Positions 7,578-17,229 are shown, numbered from the stretch's first letter. The stretch is 64,000 nucleotides of DNA from Sporolactobacillus sp. THM7-4 (GCF_004153165.1 NZ_SEMD01000009.1:62001-126000), one strand, 5' to 3'. Notes: generated from the sequence alone by a model not told the origin. A program made the numbers and translations.

Positions 7578-9305
7578 GTGTACGTTGAATTACGGCAAAT
7601 TCAATCCACTATTCAACAAATTGTCATAGCCATATCTTCAGTCCTCAAGATCGAGGTTGAAGTAGCTGATTCTAATCTGTTTCGAATTGCCGGGACAGGC
7701 CTGTTAAAACAGAAGATATGGAAAGAAATGAGCGGGGAAGATGCTGTATACAGGCAATGCGTAGAAAGTGGGAAACCGATCATTATCGACAGTCCAGGTT
7801 ACCATGAGATCTGTAAAGTCTGCCCGCACTTTGGAAACTGCGTGGAACATGGCGAAGTGTGTGCACCCATTAAAATTAACCAGAATGTTATCGGTGTCAT
7901 CGGATTAATTGCTTTCAATTCTGAACAGAAGCACAGAATTTTTGATGATATGGATGCCAATTTATTTTTTCTACAGAAAATGGCCGAGGTTATCGCTACG
8001 AAAGTGAATGAAAATATGATCTTCCGGCAACAACTTATTGCTGAAAAGAAGATATCCACATTAATTAACTGTATCGATATGGGTGTCATGATGCTTAATG
8101 ATAAGGGCGACTGCGAATTTATCAGCAGGATTGCAAAGGATATGCTGCATCTTGGCGACGATCGGGAACTAAATAGTTATGTTCTATCACAGTTCTCGAA
8201 GATCGTGACACAAAACAGGAGTGGTCATATCGTTTGGATTAATCTGGGGCATTATCAAAAAAAATTTTTTGTGACCGTACACCAGATTGACGGTCTCGAC
8301 AAAAACGAGGCGGAAGTGATTATTATAGAGGATCCCGATCATATTACTCGAATCGCTTCTCATATTTCAATCGAAAAGCAAAACCAGGAAACCCACCTGA
8401 TTGGTTCAACGACCGCCCTCCTTAATATGAAGCAAGTCTTATCAAAAATAAGAGATGATCAGATCCCGATTCTCATTACGGGTGAGGATGGAACCGGAAA
8501 GAGCTTTGTCGCGCACTACGTCCATGTATTAGGTGGAAAACCTGAGAATAAATTTCGAAAAATCAACGCTTCTTATTATTCAGAAAGTGATTTGAACCAA
8601 TTTCTTTTTGGTGATGGTGGAGAGGAACCTGGCTTTCTTGAAATGCTGGATGGGGGCACACTGGTGCTTGATGAGGTGGATCAGATTGGAAATTCAACTC
8701 AGCTTCGGTTAACAAAGTTTATGAATGATAAGCTCATCCAAAAAAAGCAGAAATCATTTAAGGTAAATGTCCGGATGATCAGCATAACAAATAAAGATTT
8801 ATTGGGGATGGTGCAAGAGGGCTCTTTCAGACAGGATCTCTATTATAAAATAGGTGTTGTCCCTATCTTCATGCCGCCGCTCCGAGAGAGGAAAGAAGAT
8901 ATTATGTTGCTTGCAAACCATTTCCTTGAATTGCTTAATCTGAAATCCGAAACTGAGAAGAAAATTTTTGCTGATCAGACTCATGATGTTATGTTGTCGT
9001 ATGACTGGCCGGGAAATATTCAAGAACTTTCCAATGTTATTGAATATGCCTACAACGTTTCTGATGGTTCGATGATTCGTACAGAAAATTTTCCTGACTA
9101 TATTCTTTTCAAATATGAAGCAACCCAAAAGCGATCAAAACAACAGTTCAATTTAAATATATTAGAGAGAGAAACGATTAAGAAAGCCCTCATCAAAGTA
9201 AAAAACGAAGGCAGAAAAAAGGAAGATGCAGCCCTTTTGCTAGGTATCGGAAGGGCGACGCTATTCCGAAAAATTTCTGAATATCGCATAAATGAAATCG
9301 AGTAG
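7578..9305 (+). CDS. Enhancer-binding-type (NtrC-family AAA+) regulator lacking GAFTGA
   Basis: A 575-residue regulator. The N-terminal sensor region carries a cysteine cluster (C79, C82, C88, C95; pattern Cx2Cx5Cx6C) followed by GVIGLIAF, as in GAF/PAS-type sensors of this family. A PAS-like stretch covers about 155-260. The AAA+ domain has Walker A GEDGTGKS (302-309), Walker B LVLDE (362-366) and FRQDLYYKI near 418. A Fis-type helix-turn-helix ends the protein. Where sigma-54 activators have LFGxxxGAFTGA, this one has LFGDGGEEPGF, so the sigma-54 contact loop is missing, as in TyrR. GTG start with AAAGGAG at 9-base spacing. It is divergent from dpaL and resembles YgeV by context. Confidence 0.85.
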   Translation: MYVELRQIQSTIQQIVIAISSVLKIEVEVADSNLFRIAGTGLLKQKIWKEMSGEDAVYRQCVESGKPIIIDSPGYHEICKVCPHFGNCVEHGEVCAPIKINQNVIGVIGLIAFNSEQKHRIFDDMDANLFFLQKMAEVIATKVNENMIFRQQLIAEKKISTLINCIDMGVMMLNDKGDCEFISRIAKDMLHLGDDRELNSYVLSQFSKIVTQNRSGHIVWINLGHYQKKFFVTVHQIDGLDKNEAEVIIIEDPDHITRIASHISIEKQNQETHLIGSTTALLNMKQVLSKIRDDQIPILITGEDGTGKSFVAHYVHVLGGKPENKFRKINASYYSESDLNQFLFGDGGEEPGFLEMLDGGTLVLDEVDQIGNSTQLRLTKFMNDKLIQKKQKSFKVNVRMISITNKDLLGMVQEGSFRQDLYYKIGVVPIFMPPLRERKEDIMLLANHFLELLNLKSETEKKIFADQTHDVMLSYDWPGNIQELSNVIEYAYNVSDGSMIRTENFPDYILFKYEATQKRSKQQFNLNILERETIKKALIKVKNEGRKKEDAALLLGIGRATLFRKISEYRINEIE

Positions 9306-9336
9306 GAGGAAACCTTCGGTTTCCTCCTACTCGATT
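9296..9336 (+). terminator. Long hairpin terminator overlapping the regulator stop codon
   Basis: A perfect 19-bp stem (AATCGAGTAGGAGGAAACC and its complement) closed by a TTC loop. The left arm contains the last codons and the TAG stop of the regulator. Only a short T stretch follows. A near-identical hairpin occurs at 38142-38188, so this is a repeated element. The remaining bases up to 9551 show no gene. Confidence 0.75.
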
Positions 9337-9551
9337 GTATCTATTACTGTCTAAGTCGGGTCTGAACTAAGTTTTCAAGGCTCAAGACAGGATCGATCGC
9401 CTGGTTTTTGCGCATTGATTCATCTGAGCAGGGGAATACGAATCAACAGATAACCAATTCCGTTTGTACAGGAATCATTTGTTATTTTATACATCTTCTA
9501 TATGATGCACTTCATTTTAGAATCTCTATAAGGTTTATAGAACTATTTAGG

Positions 9552-10706
9552 TTATACAACCTTACGAATACGCTCTACTGCTTCCAATAAACTGTTCAAA
9601 TCCGATGCAAAGGAAAAGCGAATACACTGGTCACCGCCTTTACCATATGCATCACCTGGAACACCGGCTACTTTAGCCTCTTTCAGTAAGTAATCAGCTA
9701 ACTGGAATGAATTCATCTTTTCTTTTTCAAATTTCACCCACGCATAAAATGCACCTTCAGGCATTTTGGCTGTGACGTTGGGAATAGAATTCAAACCATT
9801 AATAAAGAGATTTCTTCTCTTTTCATAAGCCAGCCGCATCTCCTCCATTTCTTTCTTACAATCGAGTGCCACGATAGCAGCTTCCTGTATAAACGGACTG
9901 ACACAGGAAATTGTATGGGCATATAATTTTGACATCGTTGTGATCAATTCCTTTGGTGCAGTTAAATATCCGAGACGCCAACCGGTCATAGCGACACATT
10001 TTGAAAGTCCATTCATCGTAATGACTTTATCAGCAATTTCTGGATAGGAACCCAGACTAATATGACTTCTATTATCAAAAATGATTTTCTCGTATATTTC
10101 ATCAGAGAATACTAGAACATCATATTTTTTGACAAATGAAATAATAGCTTGTGCTTCATCCTCTGTCAACACGCGTCCTGTTGGGTTATTAGGTGTATTG
10201 ACTATCAACAATTTTGTTTTCCGGCTGTAGGCTTCCGCTAACTTTTCCTCAGTAATCATGTAATTGTCTGCAAAGGTTAGGTTTACAGAGACAGGAACCC
10301 CATTTGCCGCTTTAATCATCGGCGCATAGGATACCCATGAAGGATCGAGAATAAGCACTTCATCACCCGGATTGATAACAGAACGTACAGCCAAATAAGC
10401 TGCAAATTTTCCCCCGGGTGTGACAATAATCTGTTCCGGATCGCTGATGATATTATTATCTTCTTTAAACTTCTCGCAAATTTTCTGGCGCAGCTCAGGA
10501 ATGCCGCGGCCAATCGCATAATGTGTTTTTCCTTCGCAAAGAGCCTGGATGCCACGAAAACGTATTTTATCTGGTGTATCAAAATCCGGTTCACCACCGG
10601 CCAATCCAATGACATCGATTTCTGCCTTTTTCATTTCTGTTACTTTTTCCATAAGAGCAGCTGAAGCTGATCCTTCAATCGAACTCACAATCTTATTTTT
10701 GTACAT
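9552..10706 (-). CDS. Class I/II PLP aminotransferase (aspartate aminotransferase-like)
   Basis: A 384-residue fold-type I aminotransferase. It shows GLAGGEPDFDTPDKIR near the N-terminus, NTPNNPTGRVL in the cofactor domain, the SDEIYE aspartate region, and the PLP lysine in NGLSKCVAMTGWRLGY. The ATG giving MYKNKIV is preferred: AAAGGG lies 8 bases upstream, while the GTG three codons earlier touches that site. It is the last gene of the hyuA/hyuB/pxp operon. It could deaminate the amino acid released by lactam or hydantoin opening (inference). Paralogous in type to the enzyme at 29768-30961. Confidence 0.88.
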   Translation of the reverse strand: MYKNKIVSSIEGSASAALMEKVTEMKKAEIDVIGLAGGEPDFDTPDKIRFRGIQALCEGKTHYAIGRGIPELRQKICEKFKEDNNIISDPEQIIVTPGGKFAAYLAVRSVINPGDEVLILDPSWVSYAPMIKAANGVPVSVNLTFADNYMITEEKLAEAYSRKTKLLIVNTPNNPTGRVLTEDEAQAIISFVKKYDVLVFSDEIYEKIIFDNRSHISLGSYPEIADKVITMNGLSKCVAMTGWRLGYLTAPKELITTMSKLYAHTISCVSPFIQEAAIVALDCKKEMEEMRLAYEKRRNLFINGLNSIPNVTAKMPEGAFYAWVKFEKEKMNSFQLADYLLKEAKVAGVPGDAYGKGGDQCIRFSFASDLNSLLEAVERIRKVV

Positions 10707-10836
10707 TCCCTGCACCCTTTATTCAAATTGTTAAAATGCTATACCTTCTTAATAGATTAAACCACGAACTTATCTAAATGTTGAATAATTTAGTTTTTAT
10801 TCCGCTATACGGGATATGAATCAAACCGTATAGAGG

Positions 10837-12468
10837 CTATTGTTGCAGTTTATAGACTTTTTTTGCTGTTTCTTTTGAAATATAGTTGTTTCTCAAATCA
10901 CTGAGAACTTTTTCTTTCGGTCGATCAAGAGGATTTCCATAACCGCCTCCGCCTGGCAAGTAAAGTTCCACCTGGTCGCCAGCCTTCAAATGATAAACAG
11001 CTTTCGAATTTGTCGATTTCACACCATTAATGTAAACTGCTCCGCACGCTCCGGTCAGTCCGCCGTCCAGTCCGCGCGCACCGTTTTTAAAGCGATCAAA
11101 AATCGAAGAAAGATTCCAGTTATTCCGAGACTCAACTGTAAACTGAATGACCTGACCCAACCCACCTCGAAATTGACCGGCTCCACCGGAGTCTCCCCGT
11201 AACTCTTTTCTTTGAATAATTAAAGGTGAATTCGTCTCCATAATTTCAACGGATACACCATGTACACTAGATGGAAATGACGTTGCCGACAACCCGTCTT
11301 TATTCGGACGTGCGCCCATTCCCCCTGAAGAAAACGCAACGTATGCGAAATCGTCGCCTGATACCGGGATACTCCAAATCGAAGTTGCTCCTTCTGCTAT
11401 AGTCGTTTTAGGTGCAACCTGATGGATAGCACCCATGACGCATTCCGGAGCAAACTGTCCCAGAACATGACGTCCTGTTGTCGGCATAGGCGGTACGGCG
11501 TGAACACAGCTTCCTTTCTCTGCTTTGATATGAACCGGTCTAAAACTGCCATGATTATTCGGAACTTCCGGAGCAATCGTCGCTTTGATAATATACGTTG
11601 AATAGGCCGTCAAATAAGGTAATGAAACGTTAATTCCTTTCATACTGGCAGGAGACGAGCCAGTAAAATCAACTTCCAATTCATCTCCGCTGATGGTCAA
11701 CCTGCATTTTAATTTTATCGGCTGCTCAAATCCGTCGGTTTCCATTTCATTAAAATAAACGCCATCCGGCAGATTTTTAATCGCCTCACGCATCGCCATT
11801 TCCGATCGATGCATAATTTCGTGGCCAATTGCGTCAATTTCTTCGAGGCCGAATTCATCCATTGTTTTCTTCAGGCTTTTAATCGCTACTTCATTTGCCA
11901 GCACTTGAGCATGCAGATCCCCCATAACTTCTTTCGGTGCTCTGACATTGCTGACAATAATTTTTTTTAATACATCATTCAAAACACCTTTGGAATAAAA
12001 TTTTAAATAAGGAATCTGAAGGCCTTCCTCAAAGATACTTTCACCATTGGGACTATAGCCGATGCCGCCAATATCCGCACAATGGCACGTTGATGCAAAG
12101 TAACCAACGAGCTTACCATAAATAAACGCTGGTGTTACAACCGTTAGATCGAGTAAATGTCCGGATATCTCGTATGGATTATTACCAAGCAGTACATCAC
12201 CCGGTCGCAAGGTCTCTGGTGGGTTATGTTCAAGAAAATGTTTGACACCGATAGCCATTGAATTAATATGACCAGGGGTACCTGTGTTTGCCTGTGCAAT
12301 CATTTCCCCCTTACTGTTGAACAAACCCGCCGATAAATCTTCCGAATCAGATAGGATGCTTGTAAAAGATGTCCGAATCAGCGTCTTAGCTTGTTCTTCG
12401 AGAACTGAAATCAGGCGATCCCATATTATTTTTACTTTGACTGAATTTAATACGTGGCTTTGTGCCAT
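10837..12468 (-). CDS. hyuB: Hydantoinase B / oxoprolinase family subunit (HyuB)
   Basis: A 543-residue HydB-family protein, the partner of HyuA in ATP-dependent hydantoinases, 5-oxoprolinases and acetophenone-type carboxylases. Recognisable parts are LIRTSFTSILSDSEDLSAG near the N-terminus, GTPGHINSMA, LGNNPYEISGHLLD, and late glycine-rich LRGDSGGAGQFRGG and LPGGGGYGNP. I start it at the ATG giving MAQSHVLN: AAGGA is about 10 bases upstream, while the ATG three codons earlier lies only 2 bases from that site. It is separated from hyuA by an MFS transporter gene, an unusual arrangement. Confidence 0.88.
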   Translation of the reverse strand: MAQSHVLNSVKVKIIWDRLISVLEEQAKTLIRTSFTSILSDSEDLSAGLFNSKGEMIAQANTGTPGHINSMAIGVKHFLEHNPPETLRPGDVLLGNNPYEISGHLLDLTVVTPAFIYGKLVGYFASTCHCADIGGIGYSPNGESIFEEGLQIPYLKFYSKGVLNDVLKKIIVSNVRAPKEVMGDLHAQVLANEVAIKSLKKTMDEFGLEEIDAIGHEIMHRSEMAMREAIKNLPDGVYFNEMETDGFEQPIKLKCRLTISGDELEVDFTGSSPASMKGINVSLPYLTAYSTYIIKATIAPEVPNNHGSFRPVHIKAEKGSCVHAVPPMPTTGRHVLGQFAPECVMGAIHQVAPKTTIAEGATSIWSIPVSGDDFAYVAFSSGGMGARPNKDGLSATSFPSSVHGVSVEIMETNSPLIIQRKELRGDSGGAGQFRGGLGQVIQFTVESRNNWNLSSIFDRFKNGARGLDGGLTGACGAVYINGVKSTNSKAVYHLKAGDQVELYLPGGGGYGNPLDRPKEKVLSDLRNNYISKETAKKVYKLQQ

Positions 12469-12554
12469 ATCCTCCATTTCCTTTCCAGATTAATTTTGGT
12501 AATTTTTCGTAGATCAGACCAAATTTAGATGTTTCATAATCCGTAAATGGTTAC

Positions 12555-12586
12555 AAAGAGTTTTCGATTATCACCGAAAACTCTTT
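12555..12586. other. Intercistronic hairpin between MFS gene and hyuB
   Basis: A perfect 12-bp inverted repeat (AAAGAGTTTTCG and complement) with an 8-base loop lies in the 142-base gap. There is no T run on the minus strand, so it is more likely an mRNA-processing or stability element, or an attenuator, than a full terminator. Confidence 0.5.
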
Positions 12587-12610
12587 GATTAAAGAAGTTT
12601 CAGTCATTAT

Positions 12611-13954
12611 TTAGCTGTTACCACTTGTGGTTTGGTTAGCACCTTTCTTAAACAACATGCTTTTCGGGGCGAGTTCTTTTTTGTGAGACGTTACGAGCCC
12701 GTCTTTCATCGCAATACCAAATAGAGTTAAACCTGTAATAACCGCGCCAATCATGATGTAGTACGCAGGGCTCAGCGGGTTTCCGGTATATTTGATAAAC
12801 AGCGTAGAGAATGTTGGTGCAAGTCCGCCAAAGATCGACACCGAAATGTTATAGGGAACGGACATACCGCCATAGCGAACGTTGGCCGGGAATAATTCGG
12901 GCATTGTTGCCGGAACGGTTCCGATAAAAATACCTACGATGATGCCGAAGAACATGTGCGAGATAATAGCCAGAGCAACAATTTTGCTGCTTAGTCCAAG
13001 GAAAATCGGATAAGCGGCAACCAGGCCCAGCACGGTTGATAGAGTCAGGACTTTAACGCGGCCGATTCTATCTGATAGAATACCGAAGAACGGCATGACA
13101 CAGATCGTAGTAACGATCGCCAGTGCTGTTGAAATCAATGAAATAGAGCTTGAGAATCCGGCAACTGTAGACAGATAGTTTGCAAAATAAGTGTTTTCCA
13201 TGTAAACACCGACATTCTGGAAGCAGGCCAGACCGAATACAAAGACCATCGCCCATTTGTGTGATTTGAACGCTTCTTTAATCGGTGAATGTTTCAATTC
13301 ACCTTTGCTTTTCATTTTTTCAAAAACCGGGCTTTCATGCAGTCTCATACGGATAATAATGCCGACAATACCTAGAACACCGGCAAACCAGAATGGAATT
13401 CTCCATCCATATGTGTCCATCTGATCAGCAGGTACGACTGCGTTAACGATTAAGGCAACGATAGTGCCTAAAAAGTAAGCCATAGAACCGCCCGCCTCCA
13501 CGAAAGCGCCGTTCAGGCCGCGACGTGTCGGTTTTGAATGTTCCAGTGCATAAGTGAACGCGCCTGTCAATTCACCGCCGGCGCTCACAGCCTGAAGCAA
13601 TCGCAATAGGATTAATAGAATTGGTGCCAAAATTCCAACTTGACTGTACGTCGGTAGAACCCCGATCAAGAATGTGAAAGCGGTCATAAATAATACGGTC
13701 ATCGCAAAAACAGGTTTGCGTCCGATTCGGTCACCGAGACTGCCAAAGATAATACCGCCGACCGGCCGCATAAAGAAGGACATACCAAAAGTTAAGAATG
13801 ATAGCAAGAGCGAGATGGTCGGATCTGAAGATGGAAAAAACAAATTACCGATTGTGACAGCAAAATACCCGTAACACGCAAAGTCATACCATTCAATAAC
13901 GCCGCCAATCGTTGCACCTAAAATGGACTGAGCGGTCATTTTTTCTTGATTCAT
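12611..13954 (-). CDS. MFS transporter, metabolite:H+ symporter (MHS/ProP-like) family
   Basis: A 447-residue protein with about 12 membrane segments. The N-terminus GATIGGVIEWYDFACYGYF is typical of the MHS group (proline-betaine, citrate, shikimate symporters). The MFS loop motif GSLGDRIGRKPVF is present after helix 2 and is repeated in the second half as GILSDRIGRVK. The ATG giving MNQEKM has GAGG 8 bases upstream; the GTG three codons earlier overlaps the site. It is placed between hyuA and hyuB, so it probably imports the compound those subunits process. The substrate itself cannot be read. Confidence 0.88.
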   Translation of the reverse strand: MNQEKMTAQSILGATIGGVIEWYDFACYGYFAVTIGNLFFPSSDPTISLLLSFLTFGMSFFMRPVGGIIFGSLGDRIGRKPVFAMTVLFMTAFTFLIGVLPTYSQVGILAPILLILLRLLQAVSAGGELTGAFTYALEHSKPTRRGLNGAFVEAGGSMAYFLGTIVALIVNAVVPADQMDTYGWRIPFWFAGVLGIVGIIIRMRLHESPVFEKMKSKGELKHSPIKEAFKSHKWAMVFVFGLACFQNVGVYMENTYFANYLSTVAGFSSSISLISTALAIVTTICVMPFFGILSDRIGRVKVLTLSTVLGLVAAYPIFLGLSSKIVALAIISHMFFGIIVGIFIGTVPATMPELFPANVRYGGMSVPYNISVSIFGGLAPTFSTLFIKYTGNPLSPAYYIMIGAVITGLTLFGIAMKDGLVTSHKKELAPKSMLFKKGANQTTSGNS

Positions 13955-14112
13955 TTCATTCACCTCAGTTGTTTTTAACTTTTTTTGACGTGCTTGTCCA
14001 CACTTTCGTTGCTTCTTTTCGGAAAACCCATCAGTCTTCTTCTATCTTTTTTGACAGCGTTGGAAACTGGTATTTCTTTTTATGCATGTCAGTTTGTTAA
14101 AGCATCACCTCC

Positions 14113-16221
14113 TTAATAAATTGGCCCAGTATCAGCGTCCTTTTTTCGATACAGGATAATATTTAAATAGTTGTCCACATGAACGTCATATTCAGAATTG
14201 ACAACAAGAGTGGATTCTCTTTCTTCGATAATCGCCGGCCCGGCAAACTCGGTATTGGGCAGCAGACTGCTGCGTTCATATACCGGCGTCGGAACATATT
14301 TTCCAAACTCGTCAAAGTAAACGCTGCGCTTGCCTTTCAATTGTAGAGATGAAGATTCGTGCTGCTGATTAAGTATCAAAGAAATCTTTGGCTCCGGTCC
14401 CTGAACAACAATACGCCAGTTCAGCATATCAATCGGCATTTCTTTATGGACACCGACATATAATTTCCTGTATTCATCTTCGAATTGATTGATAATACTC
14501 TCTTTGGAGCTTTCATCCAGTCTGCCATTTGGTATTTGCGCCCTGATTTCATAGCTCTGTCCAACATATCTCATGTCACAGCTTCTGATTATTTTCATGT
14601 CTTTCGGATCGATATCGGAGGCCATCAGCAATTTTCTGCCTTCTTCCTCCATTTCCTCAAACAGTTGATTGACATGTTCCCAGTCTAGTTCATCCAATGC
14701 CTTATGGTAGCTGCGTACGAAATCAAATGCGAGAGGTGTCGATAAGAAACCAAAAGCTGATCCGACTCCTGCACCGATCGGAGATATAATCGTTGGAACA
14801 TCCAATATCGAAGCGAGATTGCATACATGGACAGGTCCTGCGCCACCAGTCGCGAAAAGAGAAAATTCATTAATGTTTTTGCCGCGTTCTGCAGAATGAA
14901 TCCTCGCGGCGCTGGCCATGTTTTCATTGACCAGATGGTGAATGCCCCAGGCCGCCTCTTCTATACTGATACCAAGTGGCTTTGCGACTTTTTTCTCAAT
15001 CACTTTCCGGGCAGATTCAATGTTTAGCTTCATTTCACCGCCTAAGAAGTAGTCAGGGTTCAAATAACCTAATACCAAATCTGCATCTGTAACAGTTGGA
15101 CAGTCTCCGCCTTTGTCATAACAGACCGGTCCTGGCACCGAGCTGGCACTTTCAGGACCAATCTGCATAAGCCCCAGCTTATCGATATGAGCGATACTGC
15201 CGCCTCCGGCACCGATTTCTATCATTTCAATAACAGGAATTTTAACAGGTATTCCACTGCCCTTTGTAAAGCGGTGGGCACGCGCGACTTCAAACCCATT
15301 TGTTAGCAACGGATTCCCGTCTTCAATCAAACTTGCTTTGGCGGTTGTCCCACCCATGTCAAAAACGAGTAAGCGGGAAAAATCACACAGCCTGCTGTAA
15401 AACACACTCGCCATCGCTCCGCCAATAGGACCCGATTCAAGAATACGAATCGGAAACTTGCAAGCTGTTTCGATCGTACATGTACCACCGCCCGACAGCA
15501 TCATGTGAAACTGGCCTTTGAATCCTTCTTTTAATAAAATGCTATCGAGGCGATGCAGGTATTCCTCAACGATCGGCTGAACGTAGACATTGGCAACCGT
15601 TGTTGTCGTACGCTGATATTCACGTATTTCAGGACAGACTTCCGAAGACAGTGAAACACGTAAATTCGGAAACATGTCTTTGCAAATCTCTTTAACTCTG
15701 CTCTCATGTTTATTGTTGAGATAACTGTGCAGAAAGCTGACTGCCAAAGCATCGATTTTTTCCTCTTCAATTAAATTCCTGACTTTTTCACGCACATCCT
15801 GTTCATTTAGCGGTGTGTATTCCGTTCCGTCCGCCAGAATTCTCTCTTTGATTGGGACCCGTAAATAGCGTGGCACCAAAGGCTCAGCTTTATTTGCAAA
15901 GAGATCATAAACATCCGGCCGCCCCTCAGTACCGATTTCTATCGAATCCCTAAAACCTTCGGTTGTAAGAAGCGCCGTTTTAGCGCCTTTTCGTTCTATC
16001 AAGGCATTAACGACCAAAGTCGTCCCATGAATCAGTCGAGTGATATCGGACAGTGAAAAATGATATTTGTTCAGCCATTCATTCAAAACAGTCAAAAATC
16101 CTTCAGATGGATCCGGATAGGTTGTCAAAGCTTTTCCAAAATATCGATTACCTCTTTGATCTAAAGCAACAAGGTCTGTAAATGTTCCCCCTATATCAAT
16201 GCCTACAATGAGCTGGGACAT
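14113..16221 (-). CDS. hyuA: Hydantoinase A / oxoprolinase family subunit (HyuA)
   Basis: A 702-residue ASKHA-fold ATP-binding subunit. The phosphate-1 motif is VGIDIGGTFTDLVALD at the N-terminus, then HGTTLVVNALIERKGA, and the second nucleotide loop is FDMGGTTAKASLIEDG near 300. A late GGAGPVHVCNLA matches the family. Length and layout fit HyuA of ATP-dependent (N-methyl)hydantoinase and bacterial 5-oxoprolinase. GGAGGG is 7-8 bases from the ATG. It lies downstream of pxpB-pxpC-pxpA and upstream of MFS and hyuB, so two different kinds of ATP-dependent lactamase are encoded in one operon. Confidence 0.9.
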   Translation of the reverse strand: MSQLIVGIDIGGTFTDLVALDQRGNRYFGKALTTYPDPSEGFLTVLNEWLNKYHFSLSDITRLIHGTTLVVNALIERKGAKTALLTTEGFRDSIEIGTEGRPDVYDLFANKAEPLVPRYLRVPIKERILADGTEYTPLNEQDVREKVRNLIEEEKIDALAVSFLHSYLNNKHESRVKEICKDMFPNLRVSLSSEVCPEIREYQRTTTTVANVYVQPIVEEYLHRLDSILLKEGFKGQFHMMLSGGGTCTIETACKFPIRILESGPIGGAMASVFYSRLCDFSRLLVFDMGGTTAKASLIEDGNPLLTNGFEVARAHRFTKGSGIPVKIPVIEMIEIGAGGGSIAHIDKLGLMQIGPESASSVPGPVCYDKGGDCPTVTDADLVLGYLNPDYFLGGEMKLNIESARKVIEKKVAKPLGISIEEAAWGIHHLVNENMASAARIHSAERGKNINEFSLFATGGAGPVHVCNLASILDVPTIISPIGAGVGSAFGFLSTPLAFDFVRSYHKALDELDWEHVNQLFEEMEEEGRKLLMASDIDPKDMKIIRSCDMRYVGQSYEIRAQIPNGRLDESSKESIINQFEDEYRKLYVGVHKEMPIDMLNWRIVVQGPEPKISLILNQQHESSSLQLKGKRSVYFDEFGKYVPTPVYERSSLLPNTEFAGPAIIEERESTLVVNSEYDVHVDNYLNIILYRKKDADTGPIY

Positions 16222-16350
16222 ATGTTACCCTCCTAATCGGTTTTTAATATATTGATGATATCGCAATTTTGTTTCCAATCAAAATTTTCCAATATATCAT
16301 TTTAGAAATATTCTAATAATTATAAAATGATATAATTGCTAATTGAGCAA

Positions 16351-17127
16351 TCAAAGCCATTTACCGAGCGGGGCAACATTTACGCCATTAGCAATCAATG
16401 TTTCTTTGATTTTTTTAGCCAGCAGCATTGATCCATTCGTATCGCCATGCAGAAGAAGCGTATCGCCTTTGATGGTCAATTCTTTACCAGTAATTGTGGT
16501 CACTTTATTTTTAGTAATCATTCTCAATGAACGATTGACGACAACGTTTTCGTCCGTAATCACAGAGCCTTCTATTTTTCGCGATACTAAAGAATAATCA
16601 TCATTGTACGCCCGGTCTGCAAAAATAACTGTCGCTGTTTTCATTTCCTTTTTTTCGGCGAATGTTTTCAAATAGCATGGCGTAACCGGCTGTACGAACA
16701 CAATCAGCGAAGGATCGAAATCATAAATCGCGTTAATGATCGCTTCTGCGTATGTTTCATTCTTTTGTGCCATATTGCCTAGTTGACCATGCGGAATAAC
16801 ATGCTGCAAATTCGCCCCTTTTGCCTGTAAAAAACCACTCAGTGCGCCGATCTGATACAGAACATCTGTGTAAATCTCTTCATATGAAAGGTCCATGTTC
16901 CGACGGCCAAACCCAACGCGGTCTGGAAAACCCGGATGCGCACCAACGCCAATACCTTTTTCAAACGTCAGCTCGACCATTTTTTTCATCGTGCACGGAT
17001 CGCCGGCATGAAAACCGCAGGCCAAGTTAGCCGAAGTTACAATATCCAGCATTTTGTCATCATTTGCCAGCTTGTATCGTCCAAATCCCTCTCCTAAATC
17101 AGAACAAATATCGATGTTTATTGCCAA
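16351..17127 (-). CDS. pxpA: 5-oxoprolinase subunit PxpA (LamB/YcsF family), copy 1
   Basis: A 258-residue LamB/YcsF-family protein. PxpA, PxpB and PxpC together hydrolyse 5-oxoproline to glutamate using ATP. The family signature DLGEGFGRYKL opens the protein, with ANLACGFHAGDP near 38 and GVGAHPGFPDRVGFGRR near 60. The true start appears to be a TTG (MAINID) with GAGG 8 bases upstream; the GTG three codons before it overlaps the site. It follows pxpC and precedes hyuA. The second copy at 27220 is closely similar. Confidence 0.92.
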   Translation of the reverse strand: MAINIDICSDLGEGFGRYKLANDDKMLDIVTSANLACGFHAGDPCTMKKMVELTFEKGIGVGAHPGFPDRVGFGRRNMDLSYEEIYTDVLYQIGALSGFLQAKGANLQHVIPHGQLGNMAQKNETYAEAIINAIYDFDPSLIVFVQPVTPCYLKTFAEKKEMKTATVIFADRAYNDDYSLVSRKIEGSVITDENVVVNRSLRMITKNKVTTITGKELTIKGDTLLLHGDTNGSMLLAKKIKETLIANGVNVAPLGKWL

Positions 17128-17229
17128 ATAGATCACCTCAAAAATATATATTTTAAAAGGGAGTTCAAAAACACCTTTTTAAACAGTTGCATAATATGGG
17201 GTGCAAAAAGTTTCTTTTTGTATAAGTCC

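Noticed and set aside
9337-9551. Possible small gene or transposase relic downstream of the regulator
   Set aside because: No frame with a ribosome binding site and no recognisable motif on either strand.
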